64,000 bases of DNA from Phaeobacter piscinae. Lineage in GTDB: Bacteria > Pseudomonadota > Alphaproteobacteria > Rhodobacterales > Rhodobacteraceae. The position numbers and the translations under genes were made by a program. This document shows, piece after piece, positions 43,012-50,833 of this stretch. How positions within the stretch are numbered: position 1 is the stretch's first letter; each line of letters begins with the position of its first letter. The notes below the pieces were generated by a model. That model did no database searches. It saw nothing but the letters and a program-made list of their open reading frames with translations, and was not told where the DNA came from. The DNA lies in assembly GCF_002407245.1 (NCBI RefSeq), contig NZ_CP010681.1:3100001-3164000 (forward strand), read 5' to 3'.

Positions 43012-43111
43012 CCCCGGCAGAGACATCATCTGGGGGAATTTGATCCAGATCGTGTCCTGCCGGGGCAACCTATGACAGGCTCTTATGCGATACCGGCAGC
43101 CTTTGCCGGTA
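43012..43111 (+). ncRNA. Structured intercistronic RNA element (candidate)
   Basis: The 155-base gap between the MBL-fold gene and the hydroxylase gene holds an outer 9-bp stem CCCCGGCAG/CTGCCGGGG (43012-43020 with 43057-43065) enclosing an inner stem ATCTGG/CCAGAT (43028-43033 with 43045-43050). A second perfect 8-bp hairpin TACCGGCA-N5-TGCCGGTA follows (43091-43111). The ribosome binding site of the next gene lies 34 bases on. The nested stems read as a folded RNA: a riboswitch-like leader, processing site or attenuator. No known class was recognised. Confidence 0.5.
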
Positions 43112-43158
43112 CATGGGAGAGCTTTGCCCTACGGCATGTATTTTTGGGAGGAAACCAG

Positions 43159-44778
43159 ATGAACAAGATCTTTGAAGTTCCCATGTACCCCTATCAGCGC
43201 AGCGAAGATCAGGACACAGGCGCCCCGGTGCGCCACCCGGTCATCGTGATTGGCGCCGGCCCTGTGGGTCTGGCCGCAGCAATTGATCTCGCCCAACAGG
43301 GGATTGGCGTCGTGGTTCTCGACGAGAATGACAAGGTCAGCTTCGGTAGTCGGGCCATCTGTTTTTCCAAACGCAGTCTTGAAATCGCGGACCGTCTCGG
43401 CTTCTGCGACCCGCTCGTGAACAAAGGCGTGCAGTGGAATCTGGGCAAGGTGTTTTTCGATGACCGTAAGGTCTATGAATTCAATCTGCTGCCGGAGAGC
43501 GGCCACGCGCAGCCTGCCTTTATCAATCTGCAGCAATATTACTTTGAGGAGTATCTGGTTCAGCGGGCGAATGCGCTTCAGGCTGCCGGGGCCCCGATTG
43601 AAATTCGCGGGCGCAACAAGGTCTCTGCCATCGGCACCCACGCGGATCACGTCACGCTGGAGATCGACACGCCAGAAGGGTCTTACAATCTTGAGGCTGA
43701 TTGGCTGATTGCCTGCGATGGCGCGGGCTCACCAACCCGGCAGATGCTGGGTCTCGATTTTGTTGGCCGGGTGTTTGAGGACAACTTCCTGATTGCCGAT
43801 GTGATCATGGATGCGGATTTCCCGACAGAGCGCTGGTTCTGGTTTGATCCGCCCTTCAACAAGGGGCAATCGGCACTTCTGCACAAGCAGCCTGACGGTG
43901 TCTGGCGGATCGACCTGCAACTGGGCTGGGACATCGACAAGGAGCGTGAGAAGCGCCCGGAGAACGTGATCCCAAGACTTAAGGAAATGCTGGGCGAGGA
44001 TGTGCAATTCGAGCTGGAGTGGGTCTCGATCTACACCTTCCAGTGCCGCCGGATGGAGAAATTCCGTCACGGTCGCGTGCTCTTTGCCGGCGATGCTGCA
44101 CATCAGGTGTCACCATTCGGCGCGCGGGGGGCCAATTCCGGTTTGCAGGACACCGACAACCTGTGCTGGAAACTGAAACTGGTGCTGGAGGGAAAGGCGC
44201 CCGAGAGCCTGCTGGACAGTTATGACAGCGAGCGCGTCCATGGTGCGGATGAAAATATCCTCAACTCCTCCCGTTCCACCGATTTCATCACGCCGAAATC
44301 GGAAATGAGCCGGATTATGCGGGACGCAGTTCTGGACCTGTCCGAACATCACGCCTTTGCCCGGCCGTTGGTGAATTCGGGGCGCCTGTCCCTGCCCTGC
44401 ACCTATGAGAGGTCGGCGCTGAATTCAGCGGATGCCTTGCATGGGCCTCAGCGTACTAAGCCCGGTAGCCCCTGCCCTGATGTGTCGATAGCGGACGGAT
44501 ATCTGCTGCCCAAACTGGCAGACCGGTTTACCCTGCTGACCATCGACGCGGACGCTCCTGACAGCTTTGAGGAGGCGGGTATCCCGGTGACGCGGCTGGC
44601 CCTGTCCACCAAAGACGACCAGACCGGAACCCTGCGCGAACGTTATCTCGGTGATGCAACAAGTGCAGTCTATCTGATCCGCCCTGACCAGCATGTGGCG
44701 GCGCGGCGCCCGGCATTTGACGAAAACCAATTTCGTGCAGCCCTGCGCCGCGCGATTGGCAAGGAGGCCTCGGCATGA
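43159..44778 (+). CDS. FAD-dependent aromatic hydroxylase (MhpA/MhaA-like flavoprotein monooxygenase)
   Basis: A 540-residue flavoprotein. It has the Rossmann FAD motif VIVIGAGPVGLAAAIDLAQQG (28-48, given by its core GAGPVG), a central GSRAICFSKRSLEIADRLGF, and the second FAD motif RVLFAGDAAHQVSPFGARGANSGLQDTDNLCWKL (GD motif). The C-terminal thioredoxin-like domain is typical of large aromatic hydroxylases. In this operon it could ortho- or para-hydroxylate a phenylacetate-type substrate to homogentisate; 3-hydroxyphenylacetate is a good candidate. The ATG at 43159 follows GGGAGG by 7 bases; longer in-frame upstream text is excluded. It overlaps the DUF2783 gene by ATGA. Confidence 0.9.
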   Translation: MNKIFEVPMYPYQRSEDQDTGAPVRHPVIVIGAGPVGLAAAIDLAQQGIGVVVLDENDKVSFGSRAICFSKRSLEIADRLGFCDPLVNKGVQWNLGKVFFDDRKVYEFNLLPESGHAQPAFINLQQYYFEEYLVQRANALQAAGAPIEIRGRNKVSAIGTHADHVTLEIDTPEGSYNLEADWLIACDGAGSPTRQMLGLDFVGRVFEDNFLIADVIMDADFPTERWFWFDPPFNKGQSALLHKQPDGVWRIDLQLGWDIDKEREKRPENVIPRLKEMLGEDVQFELEWVSIYTFQCRRMEKFRHGRVLFAGDAAHQVSPFGARGANSGLQDTDNLCWKLKLVLEGKAPESLLDSYDSERVHGADENILNSSRSTDFITPKSEMSRIMRDAVLDLSEHHAFARPLVNSGRLSLPCTYERSALNSADALHGPQRTKPGSPCPDVSIADGYLLPKLADRFTLLTIDADAPDSFEEAGIPVTRLALSTKDDQTGTLRERYLGDATSAVYLIRPDQHVAARRPAFDENQFRAALRRAIGKEASA

Positions 44779-45005
44779 ACGCTCTGAATACCGATCACGA
44801 AAACCTAATTCTGGCCCCGAACATCGAAAGGGCCGATGATTTCTATGCCGATCTTCTCGCGGCCCATGAGGGGCTGGCCAAAGCCGAAAGCGATGCGCTG
44901 AACGCGCGTCTGGTTCTGGTTCTGGCGAACCATATTGGGAAACGCGCAATCCTGACACAAGCGTTGGCAGCTGCTGCGCTGCCGCAAGGGGAGACTGACA
45001 CATGA
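44775..45005 (+). CDS. DUF2783-type small protein, likely partner of the hydroxylase
   Basis: A 76-residue, mostly helical soluble protein (LNTDHENLILAPNIERADDFYADLLAAHEGLAKAESDALNARLVLVLANHIG...). It matches the DUF2783 pattern in size and in the RADDFYADLLAAHEGL region. It overlaps the flavoprotein gene upstream (44775-44778) and the VOC gene downstream (45002-45005) by ATGA, so the three are translationally coupled. Small coupling proteins are known partners of MhaA-type hydroxylases (MhaB), which is the reason to propose the same role here. That role is inference. Confidence 0.8.
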   Translation: MNALNTDHENLILAPNIERADDFYADLLAAHEGLAKAESDALNARLVLVLANHIGKRAILTQALAAAALPQGETDT

Positions 45006-45544
45006 AAATCGAGCAAATCCACCACGTCGCCTATCGCTGTAAAGACGCCAAGCAGACGGTAGAGTGGTACAACACGATGCTGAACATGGATTTTGTCTTG
45101 GCGATCGCCGAGGACCATGTACCCTCAACCCATGAACCAGACCCTTACATGCATATCTTCATGGATGCGGGCAACGGCAACGTGCTGGCCTTCTTTGAGC
45201 TGCCGACCAAGCCGGAAATGGACCGTGACCGCAACACACCGATCTGGGTGCAGCACATCGCCTTTAAGGTGAAAGACCGCGACACACTGATTGCATTCAA
45301 AGAGCATCTAGAAGCCAACGGTGTTGAGGTTCTGGGTGTGACCGACCACTCCATCTTTCACTCGATCTATTTCTTCGATCCAAACGGCCACCGGGTTGAG
45401 CTGGCCTGCCCTGACCCCGAAGAGGAGGCGCTTCTTCAGCGGCTGAACGCCGTGAAATGGGACATGCTGGAGGACTGGTCAAAGACCAAGAAGGCCCCAA
45501 AACACGCCGACTGGCTGCATGCCAAGGAGCTGAACAACGTTTAG
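45002..45544 (+). CDS. VOC-family protein (glyoxalase/dioxygenase-like fold)
   Basis: A 180-residue protein of two beta-alpha-beta-beta-beta modules: IEQIHHVAYRCKDAKQTVEWYNTMLNMDFVLAIAEDH and PIWVQHIAFKVKDRDTLIAFKEHLEANGVEVLGVTDHSIFHSIYFFDPNGHRVELACPDP. Metal ligands can be assigned to His in HHVAYR, HIAFKV and Glu in RVELAC. Much shorter than 4-hydroxyphenylpyruvate dioxygenase (about 350 residues), so it is not that enzyme. Coupling to the hydroxylase and DUF2783 genes suggests a role in the same oxidation or in isomerising or ring-cleaving its product. Confidence 0.88.
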   Translation: MKIEQIHHVAYRCKDAKQTVEWYNTMLNMDFVLAIAEDHVPSTHEPDPYMHIFMDAGNGNVLAFFELPTKPEMDRDRNTPIWVQHIAFKVKDRDTLIAFKEHLEANGVEVLGVTDHSIFHSIYFFDPNGHRVELACPDPEEEALLQRLNAVKWDMLEDWSKTKKAPKHADWLHAKELNNV

Positions 45545-45595
45545 GCCAGCGGGCTGTACTGCGGTCCGTAACAATCGCAATGTAGGGGAAGCAGA

Positions 45596-46273
45596 ATGTC
45601 TGACGTCATATTGTACGACTATTGGCGATCATCGGCCAGCTACCGGGTCCGCATTGCGCTGAACTTGGCGGGTATCGCCTATGAGGCCGTGACGGTCGAC
45701 TTGGTCAAGGGCGAGCAGGTCAGCCCCGAACACCTAGCCCGCAACCCCCAAGGCCTGGTGCCGGTGCTGGAGATCGACGGGCTGCGGCTGACACAGTCAC
45801 TGGCCATTCTGGACTATCTTGACCAGACACGGCATCTGGATTTACTGCCGCGCGCCCCGGCAGAGCGCGCCTTGGCTCAAGCCTTGGCGCACGCCATCGC
45901 CGTCGACCTGCATCCGGTCTGCAATCTGAAAGTTGCCCGCCACGCCAGTGGTCTTTGCACAGGGTCTGCTGCCGTCCCAGCCGCGCAGCCTGTCAACATG
46001 CCTGCGGACTGGATGCGACATTTCATTCGCCCGGGACTTGTTGCCTTCAACGCACTGCTGGAGGAATATCCGGTTGCCCCCTATTGCACCGGCGATCATC
46101 CGGGGCTTGCGGATCTCTGCCTCATACCGCAGCTCTACAATGCGCGCCGCTGGGGGGCAGATTTCGACGATCTGCCGCGTCTCATGATGATAGAGGCCAC
46201 ATGCGCTGAGAACCCGGCCTTTGCGATGGCGCATCCTGATGCGGTTCACACTGTAGATCCGCCGCAGACGTAA
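45596..46273 (+). CDS. maiA: Maleylacetoacetate isomerase (zeta-class GST)
   Basis: A 225-residue enzyme converting maleylacetoacetate to fumarylacetoacetate with glutathione. It has the zeta-class active-site motif SSASYRVRIALNLAGIAYE (Ser-Ser-x-Ser), VPVLEIDGLRLTQSLAILDYLDQ for glutathione binding, and a C-terminal helical domain ending ENPAFAMAHPDAVHTVDPPQT. GGGGAAG lies upstream. It closes the operon, completing the route homogentisate to maleylacetoacetate to fumarylacetoacetate to fumarate and acetoacetate (hmgA, maiA, fahA). Confidence 0.96.
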   Translation: MSDVILYDYWRSSASYRVRIALNLAGIAYEAVTVDLVKGEQVSPEHLARNPQGLVPVLEIDGLRLTQSLAILDYLDQTRHLDLLPRAPAERALAQALAHAIAVDLHPVCNLKVARHASGLCTGSAAVPAAQPVNMPADWMRHFIRPGLVAFNALLEEYPVAPYCTGDHPGLADLCLIPQLYNARRWGADFDDLPRLMMIEATCAENPAFAMAHPDAVHTVDPPQT

Positions 46274-46325
46274 ACAGATGAACCGCGCGCAGTCACACCG
46301 TATTCGCCGGGTTAGGACATTATAG

Positions 46326-47021
46326 ATGACAAACGATTGGACCGGCTTCGCCCTCGCTATGATGGTGTTCACCGTCAGTCATTTTCTGCCGCGGCTCGCC
46401 GATCTACGCGGGCGGCTGATCGCATCCCTTGGCCGCAAGATCTATTTCTCGGTCTACGGGCTCTTGTCGCTGGTACTGTTTGGCTGGGTGATCGTCGCGG
46501 CGGCACAAGCCCCCTATGTTGAACTCTGGCCGCCGCTTGATTGGGCCCGCTGGGCCCCTATGCTGGCAATGCCCGTGGTCTTTGTCCTGGCTGTCTGGGG
46601 CTTGGGGGTGGACACACCCTACACGCTGGGAGGAAAGCGTAACGCCAATCCGACACAGGGTGTTCCCGGCCGGGCCGCGCTTAGCCGTCATCCGCTCCTG
46701 TTGGCTTTGGCGCTTTGGTCGCTGTCACATCTTCTGGCAAATGGCGATCTGGCTCATGCCATCGTCTTTGGCGGTTCCTTGATTCTTGCAAGCGCTGCGA
46801 TCCTGCTCTTCGACGCCAAGGCAACAACGGCCCTCGGTCAGGCAGCGGCAGCATATTTTGCCCATACCGCCCTGTTTTCGCTCAAGCCGATAGGTGATCC
46901 GAACTGGCGGCGACACCATCTGCGCAGTCTCTTGCTGCGCACTGGCATCGGCCTGCTGCTCTGGGTCAGCGCGCTGCACCTGCATGAGCAGGTGATCGGC
47001 GTCTCGCCCCTGCCCTACTGA
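46326..47021 (+). CDS. nnrU: NnrU-family membrane protein
   Basis: A 231-residue protein of about six membrane helices. Diagnostic segments: MMVFTVSHFLPRLADLRGRLIASLGRKIYFSVYGLLSLVLFGWVI, PYTLGGKRNANPTQGVPGRAALSRHPLLLALALWSLSHLLANGDLAH (given by ends). NnrU was named from nitric-oxide-responsive regulation in Rhodobacter, but many members are general isoprenoid/haem-linked membrane proteins related to ZISO. It lies just upstream of hemN with a possible FNR/Nnr site in the gap. A direct role in denitrification is not shown here. Confidence 0.92.
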   Translation: MTNDWTGFALAMMVFTVSHFLPRLADLRGRLIASLGRKIYFSVYGLLSLVLFGWVIVAAAQAPYVELWPPLDWARWAPMLAMPVVFVLAVWGLGVDTPYTLGGKRNANPTQGVPGRAALSRHPLLLALALWSLSHLLANGDLAHAIVFGGSLILASAAILLFDAKATTALGQAAAAYFAHTALFSLKPIGDPNWRRHHLRSLLLRTGIGLLLWVSALHLHEQVIGVSPLPY

Positions 47022-47024
47022 TAT

Positions 47025-47038
47025 TTGATTTCGCGCAA
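47025..47038. promoter_or_regulatory. Candidate FNR/NnrR-type site ahead of hemN
   Basis: TTGAT-TTCG-CGCAA resembles a hybrid: the left half-site TTGAT is that of FNR and the right half-site CGCAA that of NnrR/DNR. It lies 35 bases before the hemN start, just after the nnrU stop. FNR-type sites are common upstream of oxygen-independent coproporphyrinogen oxidase genes. Two positions deviate from the FNR consensus. Confidence 0.45.
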
Positions 47039-47073
47039 AGTCACACTGCCCGGAATCGGTCATATCTGGCGGT

Positions 47074-48429
47074 ATGAAACAGATTGACCGCCTTCGCGCG
47101 CTGGGACTTTTTGACAGCCGCGTGCCCCGTTACACGTCTTATCCCACCGCACCCGTGTTCAGCACGGCGGTGGGGGCTGCCTTCCAAAAGGCCCAATTGA
47201 CGTCACTGGATCCTGCAGTGCCTGTCTCGGTCTACATCCACATCCCGTTTTGTGAGCGGTTGTGTTGGTTCTGTGCCTGCCGAACCCAGGGCACGCAAAC
47301 CCTCAGCCCCGTGGAAAGCTATATCGGCACTGTCGAAAAAGAGCTTTCCCTGATCGCTGAGATTCTTCCCGACGGGCTGCGGATGGGCCGACTGCACTGG
47401 GGTGGGGGCACACCTACAATTCTGCCTCCAGCCCTCATCCACCGGCTGGCCCAATCAATCAAATCTGCAATCCCGCCGACGGCAGATTGGGAATTCTCGG
47501 TCGAGATCGATCCCACAATGGTGGATCGCGACAAAATCGCCGCGCTTGCGAAAGAAGGTATGAACCGTGCAAGCATCGGTATTCAGGATTTTGATCCCGA
47601 AGTGCAGACCGCCATCGGGCGGATCCAGCCTTTTGACGTGACGGCCGCCTGCGTTGCGGATCTGCGTGCCGCAGGCATTCATTCATTGAATACCGATCTT
47701 GTCTACGGCCTGCCGCATCAGGATGCCACGCGCATTGCAGATACTGTAGACAAGGTGCTGACATTGGCGCCGGACCGGGTCGCTCTTTTCGGATATGCTC
47801 ATGTCCCATGGGTGGCCAAACGGCAGAAGCTGATTGATGATACCGCCCTGCCTGGTGATGAGACCCGGTATCATCTTGCAGAGCTGGCCGCCAAAAAATT
47901 CCAAACTGCGGGATTTGCGAATATCGGCATCGACCATTTTGCACGACCGCAGGATGGATTGAACTTGGCCCGCAATAGCGGACATCTGCGGCGAAACTTT
48001 CAAGGTTACACAGATGATCACTGCCCGACGCTGATCGGTGTTGGGGCCTCCTCAATCTCGCGTTTCGACGGGGGCTACGTGCAAAATGCAGCGGCCACCG
48101 CTGCATATATTCAAAGGATCGAAGCGGGCGATCTGGCTGGGACACGCGGTCATCAGCTCACTCCGATCGACAAGATGCGCGCCCGGGCCATCGAGATGCT
48201 GATGTGCGACTTCCGTTTGGACCGTAGCGAACTGCAGCACCGGTTCGGGCCACAGACCCAACAGCTGACAGCAGATCTGAAGGCCGTTACGGCGACCTAT
48301 GGCGATCTGGTCACATTGACGGATGATGCCCTAACTATTGAGCCCGAAGGCCGCGCGCTGACCCGGATTATTGCCAGCGCGTTTGACGCCCATAAACCGG
48401 AGGGCGTCCGCTATAGCCAAGCCTCCTGA
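47074..48429 (+). CDS. hemN: Oxygen-independent coproporphyrinogen III oxidase
   Basis: A 451-residue radical SAM enzyme making protoporphyrinogen IX without oxygen. The cluster motif is PFCERLCWFCACRT (Cys60, Cys64, Cys67 for the 4Fe-4S cluster, Cys69 extra), preceded by SVYIHIPF. The pattern GGGTPTILPPALIHRL and the HemN C-terminal domain (DKMRARAIEMLMCDFRLDRSELQHRF) confirm family and rule out the HemW look-alikes. The gene is preceded by an FNR-like site, which fits induction at low oxygen. A weak GCGGGA/TCCCGC hairpin follows at 48431-48456. Confidence 0.96.
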   Translation: MKQIDRLRALGLFDSRVPRYTSYPTAPVFSTAVGAAFQKAQLTSLDPAVPVSVYIHIPFCERLCWFCACRTQGTQTLSPVESYIGTVEKELSLIAEILPDGLRMGRLHWGGGTPTILPPALIHRLAQSIKSAIPPTADWEFSVEIDPTMVDRDKIAALAKEGMNRASIGIQDFDPEVQTAIGRIQPFDVTAACVADLRAAGIHSLNTDLVYGLPHQDATRIADTVDKVLTLAPDRVALFGYAHVPWVAKRQKLIDDTALPGDETRYHLAELAAKKFQTAGFANIGIDHFARPQDGLNLARNSGHLRRNFQGYTDDHCPTLIGVGASSISRFDGGYVQNAAATAAYIQRIEAGDLAGTRGHQLTPIDKMRARAIEMLMCDFRLDRSELQHRFGPQTQQLTADLKAVTATYGDLVTLTDDALTIEPEGRALTRIIASAFDAHKPEGVRYSQAS

Positions 48430-48430
48430 G

Positions 48431-48456
48431 GCGGGAGGAAGGCATCGAGATCCCGC
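48431..48456. terminator. Weak hairpin after hemN
   Basis: GCGGGA and TCCCGC form a 6-bp stem with a 14-base loop immediately after the hemN stop, with only a partial T run after it. It is a possible terminator or 3' stabiliser. Confidence 0.35.
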
Positions 48457-48577
48457 GATTTCAAAATATTAGGCTCTAGAAAGGATTATCCGCCGCGTCT
48501 CACTATGTCTCAGCCGCTCAGGCGTTGTCAGCATCCCCGGTTACGCTATCTGCTGGCAGATCAGCGGAGTATCGGAC

Positions 48578-50128
48578 ATGACCAACCTCACGACACCTCA
48601 AGACAGCCGTGAACCAGGCCGGATCATTTTGATCTTGGGTGATCAGCTGTCACATGATCTCCCCTCACTCCAGATCGGTGATCCTCAAAAAGACTGCCTG
48701 TTGATGGCCGAGGTCGCAGAGGAGGCGAGCTATGTCCCTCATCACAAGAAAAAGCTCGCTTTTGTGTTTTCTGCCATGCGGCACTTTGCGGATGAGCTGA
48801 CCGCTGCGGGCTGGAACCTGCAATATGTCCGCCTGAATGATCCAGACAATTCGGGCAGCCTTATAGGTGAATTGGACCGGGCTTTGGAGCAGTTCACCGT
48901 AACCGAAGTGCTGGTAACTGAACCCGGCGAATATCGTCTCAAAGAGGCGCTGAACACATGGTCCGGGCCAGCCAGGATAACCATGCTTGATGACAGCCGA
49001 TTTCTGGCCAGCCACGACATGTTTCGCAGCTGGGCAGAGGGGCGCAAGCAGCTGCGCATGGAATATTTCTATCGCGATATGCGACGCAAAACTGGCCTGT
49101 TGATGCAAGGTGACACCCCTGAGGGTGGTAAATGGAACTATGACTCAGAGAACCGCAAACCGGCGCAGAACGACATGTTCATGCCCAAGCCGGTGCGCTG
49201 CGATCCAGATCGTATCACGCAAGACGTGTTGGAATTGGTGGAACACAGGTTTCCCAGCAATTTCGGGCGGCTGACACCGTTTTGGTTCGCGGTCACCCGG
49301 GCAGCGGCTCTCAAGGCACTTGATCATTTTATTGATGCGGCGCTACCGCTGTTTGGGGATTATCAGGATGCGATGCTGGACGGAGAGCCGTTTCTCTATC
49401 ACTCCCTGTTGTCCCAATACATCAATATCGGCTTGCTCAATCCGCTTGAGGTCTGCCGCCGGGCCGAACGCGCTTATTATGAGGGCCATGCCCCCCTCAA
49501 CGCGGTTGAAGGCTTCATTCGCCAGATTATCGGCTGGCGCGAGTACATGCGCGGGATCTACTGGCTGAAGATGCCTGGATACACCTCCGAAAATGCCCTC
49601 GGCGCAGGGCGAGATCTGCCGGAGTTTTATTGGAGCGGAGAGACCAAGATGGCCTGCATGTCCGCCGCCGTCATCCAGACCCGGGACGAAGCCTATGCCC
49701 ATCATATTCAGCGCCTGATGGTCACCGGAAATTTCGCAATGCTGGCAGGGATAGACCCGCATCAGGTCCACGAATGGTATCTGGCTGTTTATGCCGACGC
49801 CTATGAATGGGTCGAAGCCCCAAATGTCATCGGTATGAGCCAATTCGCCGATGGCGGCCTCTTAGGCTCCAAACCCTATGCCGCCAGCGGCAATTATATC
49901 AACAAGATGTCGAACTACTGCACAACATGTACCTACGACGTGAAACAGAAAACCGGCCCCAAAGCCTGCCCGTTCAATCCGCTTTATTGGGATTTCCTGA
50001 TCCGCAACCGTGAGAAACTGTCAAAGAACCCGCGCCTGATGCAGCCCTATCGAACCTGGGACAGAATGTCCGCGGAGAAGCAACAGGAGTATCTCATAAG
50101 CGCGGAGAAGGTTCTGAACAGTCTCTAA
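48578..50128 (+). CDS. Iron-sulfur bacterial cryptochrome/photolyase (CryB/PhrB type)
   Basis: A 516-residue flavoprotein of the FeS-BCP class, which repairs (6-4) photoproducts or signals blue light. The N-terminal alpha/beta domain starts RIILILGDQLSHDLPSL. The C-terminal helical FAD domain carries QIIGWREYMRGIYWL, and the 4Fe-4S ligands are Cys360, Cys448, Cys451 and Cys464 (motifs KMACMSA and NYCTTC plus ACPFN). The spacings 88, 3 and 13 equal those known for PhrB. It lies upstream of the imuA-imuB-dnaE2 genes, so the locus is dedicated to DNA damage. GCGGAG lies before the ATG. Confidence 0.95.
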   Translation: MTNLTTPQDSREPGRIILILGDQLSHDLPSLQIGDPQKDCLLMAEVAEEASYVPHHKKKLAFVFSAMRHFADELTAAGWNLQYVRLNDPDNSGSLIGELDRALEQFTVTEVLVTEPGEYRLKEALNTWSGPARITMLDDSRFLASHDMFRSWAEGRKQLRMEYFYRDMRRKTGLLMQGDTPEGGKWNYDSENRKPAQNDMFMPKPVRCDPDRITQDVLELVEHRFPSNFGRLTPFWFAVTRAAALKALDHFIDAALPLFGDYQDAMLDGEPFLYHSLLSQYINIGLLNPLEVCRRAERAYYEGHAPLNAVEGFIRQIIGWREYMRGIYWLKMPGYTSENALGAGRDLPEFYWSGETKMACMSAAVIQTRDEAYAHHIQRLMVTGNFAMLAGIDPHQVHEWYLAVYADAYEWVEAPNVIGMSQFADGGLLGSKPYAASGNYINKMSNYCTTCTYDVKQKTGPKACPFNPLYWDFLIRNREKLSKNPRLMQPYRTWDRMSAEKQQEYLISAEKVLNSL

Positions 50129-50278
50129 TTAGGGGGTTTCACCCTATTCTGGAAGGAAGGCATTCCTGGCACAACCTGTCGTTCCGTGAAGCGAATTTTC
50201 TCCTGCGTATGGCTTCCGGCGTGACTTCCTGTCGGGCTCTGGCTTTTGCATAACTGCGGAACGCGATATAATTCGATT

Positions 50279-50833
50279 ATGACCTCTTTGGACCTTCCCT
50301 ATTTTCCTCTCAAACGCGGACGCGTTCATGAGGTGTGCGGTCCGGGCAGCTTTGGGTTTCTTGCTATTTTGATGGCACAGGTTCGCGGTCCGACATTATG
50401 GATACGCGAGAGCCATCGTCTGGAGCATATTAATCCGCTGGGTTTGGGGGAGTTTACAGACCCGTCTCAACTGTTGGTCGTAAATGTAAAGCATCAGGCC
50501 GACGGCCTCGCCAGTGCAGAAGAGGCACTACAGGAACGTGCAGTCGCTCTGGTCGTGATCGACATCAGCAAACCACTCAGCCTAACCGCCGGTCGACGGC
50601 TCCAGCTTGCAGCGAAGGCCGGAAACACCACCGGGCTTTGCCTTATTCCAGAAGGCATGGGAAGCAATGCTGCCGAAACTCGCTGGCGCAGCGATCCAAT
50701 ATTTCAGGCACAAGACTCGACTCATTTTCACTGGAGACTTATTAAGAACAAATCAGGAACAAATGGATCTTGGCATGTTCGATGGAATCGCGCGTCGCGT
50801 CGTATCGATATGGTTTCACCGGTTCGCGAGTGA
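50279..50833 (+). CDS. imuA: ImuA (RecA-like accessory protein of the mutasome)
   Basis: A 184-residue protein with the weak RecA-like ImuA fold (HEVCGPGSFGFLAILMAQVRGPTLWIRE). The family-typical ending is NGSWHVRWNRASRRIDMVSPV. ImuA recruits ImuB and the DnaE2 polymerase for translesion synthesis. The ATG at 50279 gives the family N-terminus MTSLDLPYFPLKRGRVHEV. The 3' end overlaps imuB by 71 bases, a strong overlap usual for this cassette. Expression is normally under LexA control, but I could not find a clean LexA box upstream. Confidence 0.9.
   Translation: MTSLDLPYFPLKRGRVHEVCGPGSFGFLAILMAQVRGPTLWIRESHRLEHINPLGLGEFTDPSQLLVVNVKHQADGLASAEEALQERAVALVVIDISKPLSLTAGRRLQLAAKAGNTTGLCLIPEGMGSNAAETRWRSDPIFQAQDSTHFHWRLIKNKSGTNGSWHVRWNRASRRIDMVSPVRE

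Noticed and set aside
45002..45544. 4-Hydroxyphenylpyruvate dioxygenase for the VOC gene
   Set aside because: At 180 residues it is half the required length and lacks the C-terminal HPD motifs.
50129..50278. LexA box upstream of imuA
   Set aside because: Several GTTC and GAAC words occur, but none with the N7 spacing of the alphaproteobacterial box.
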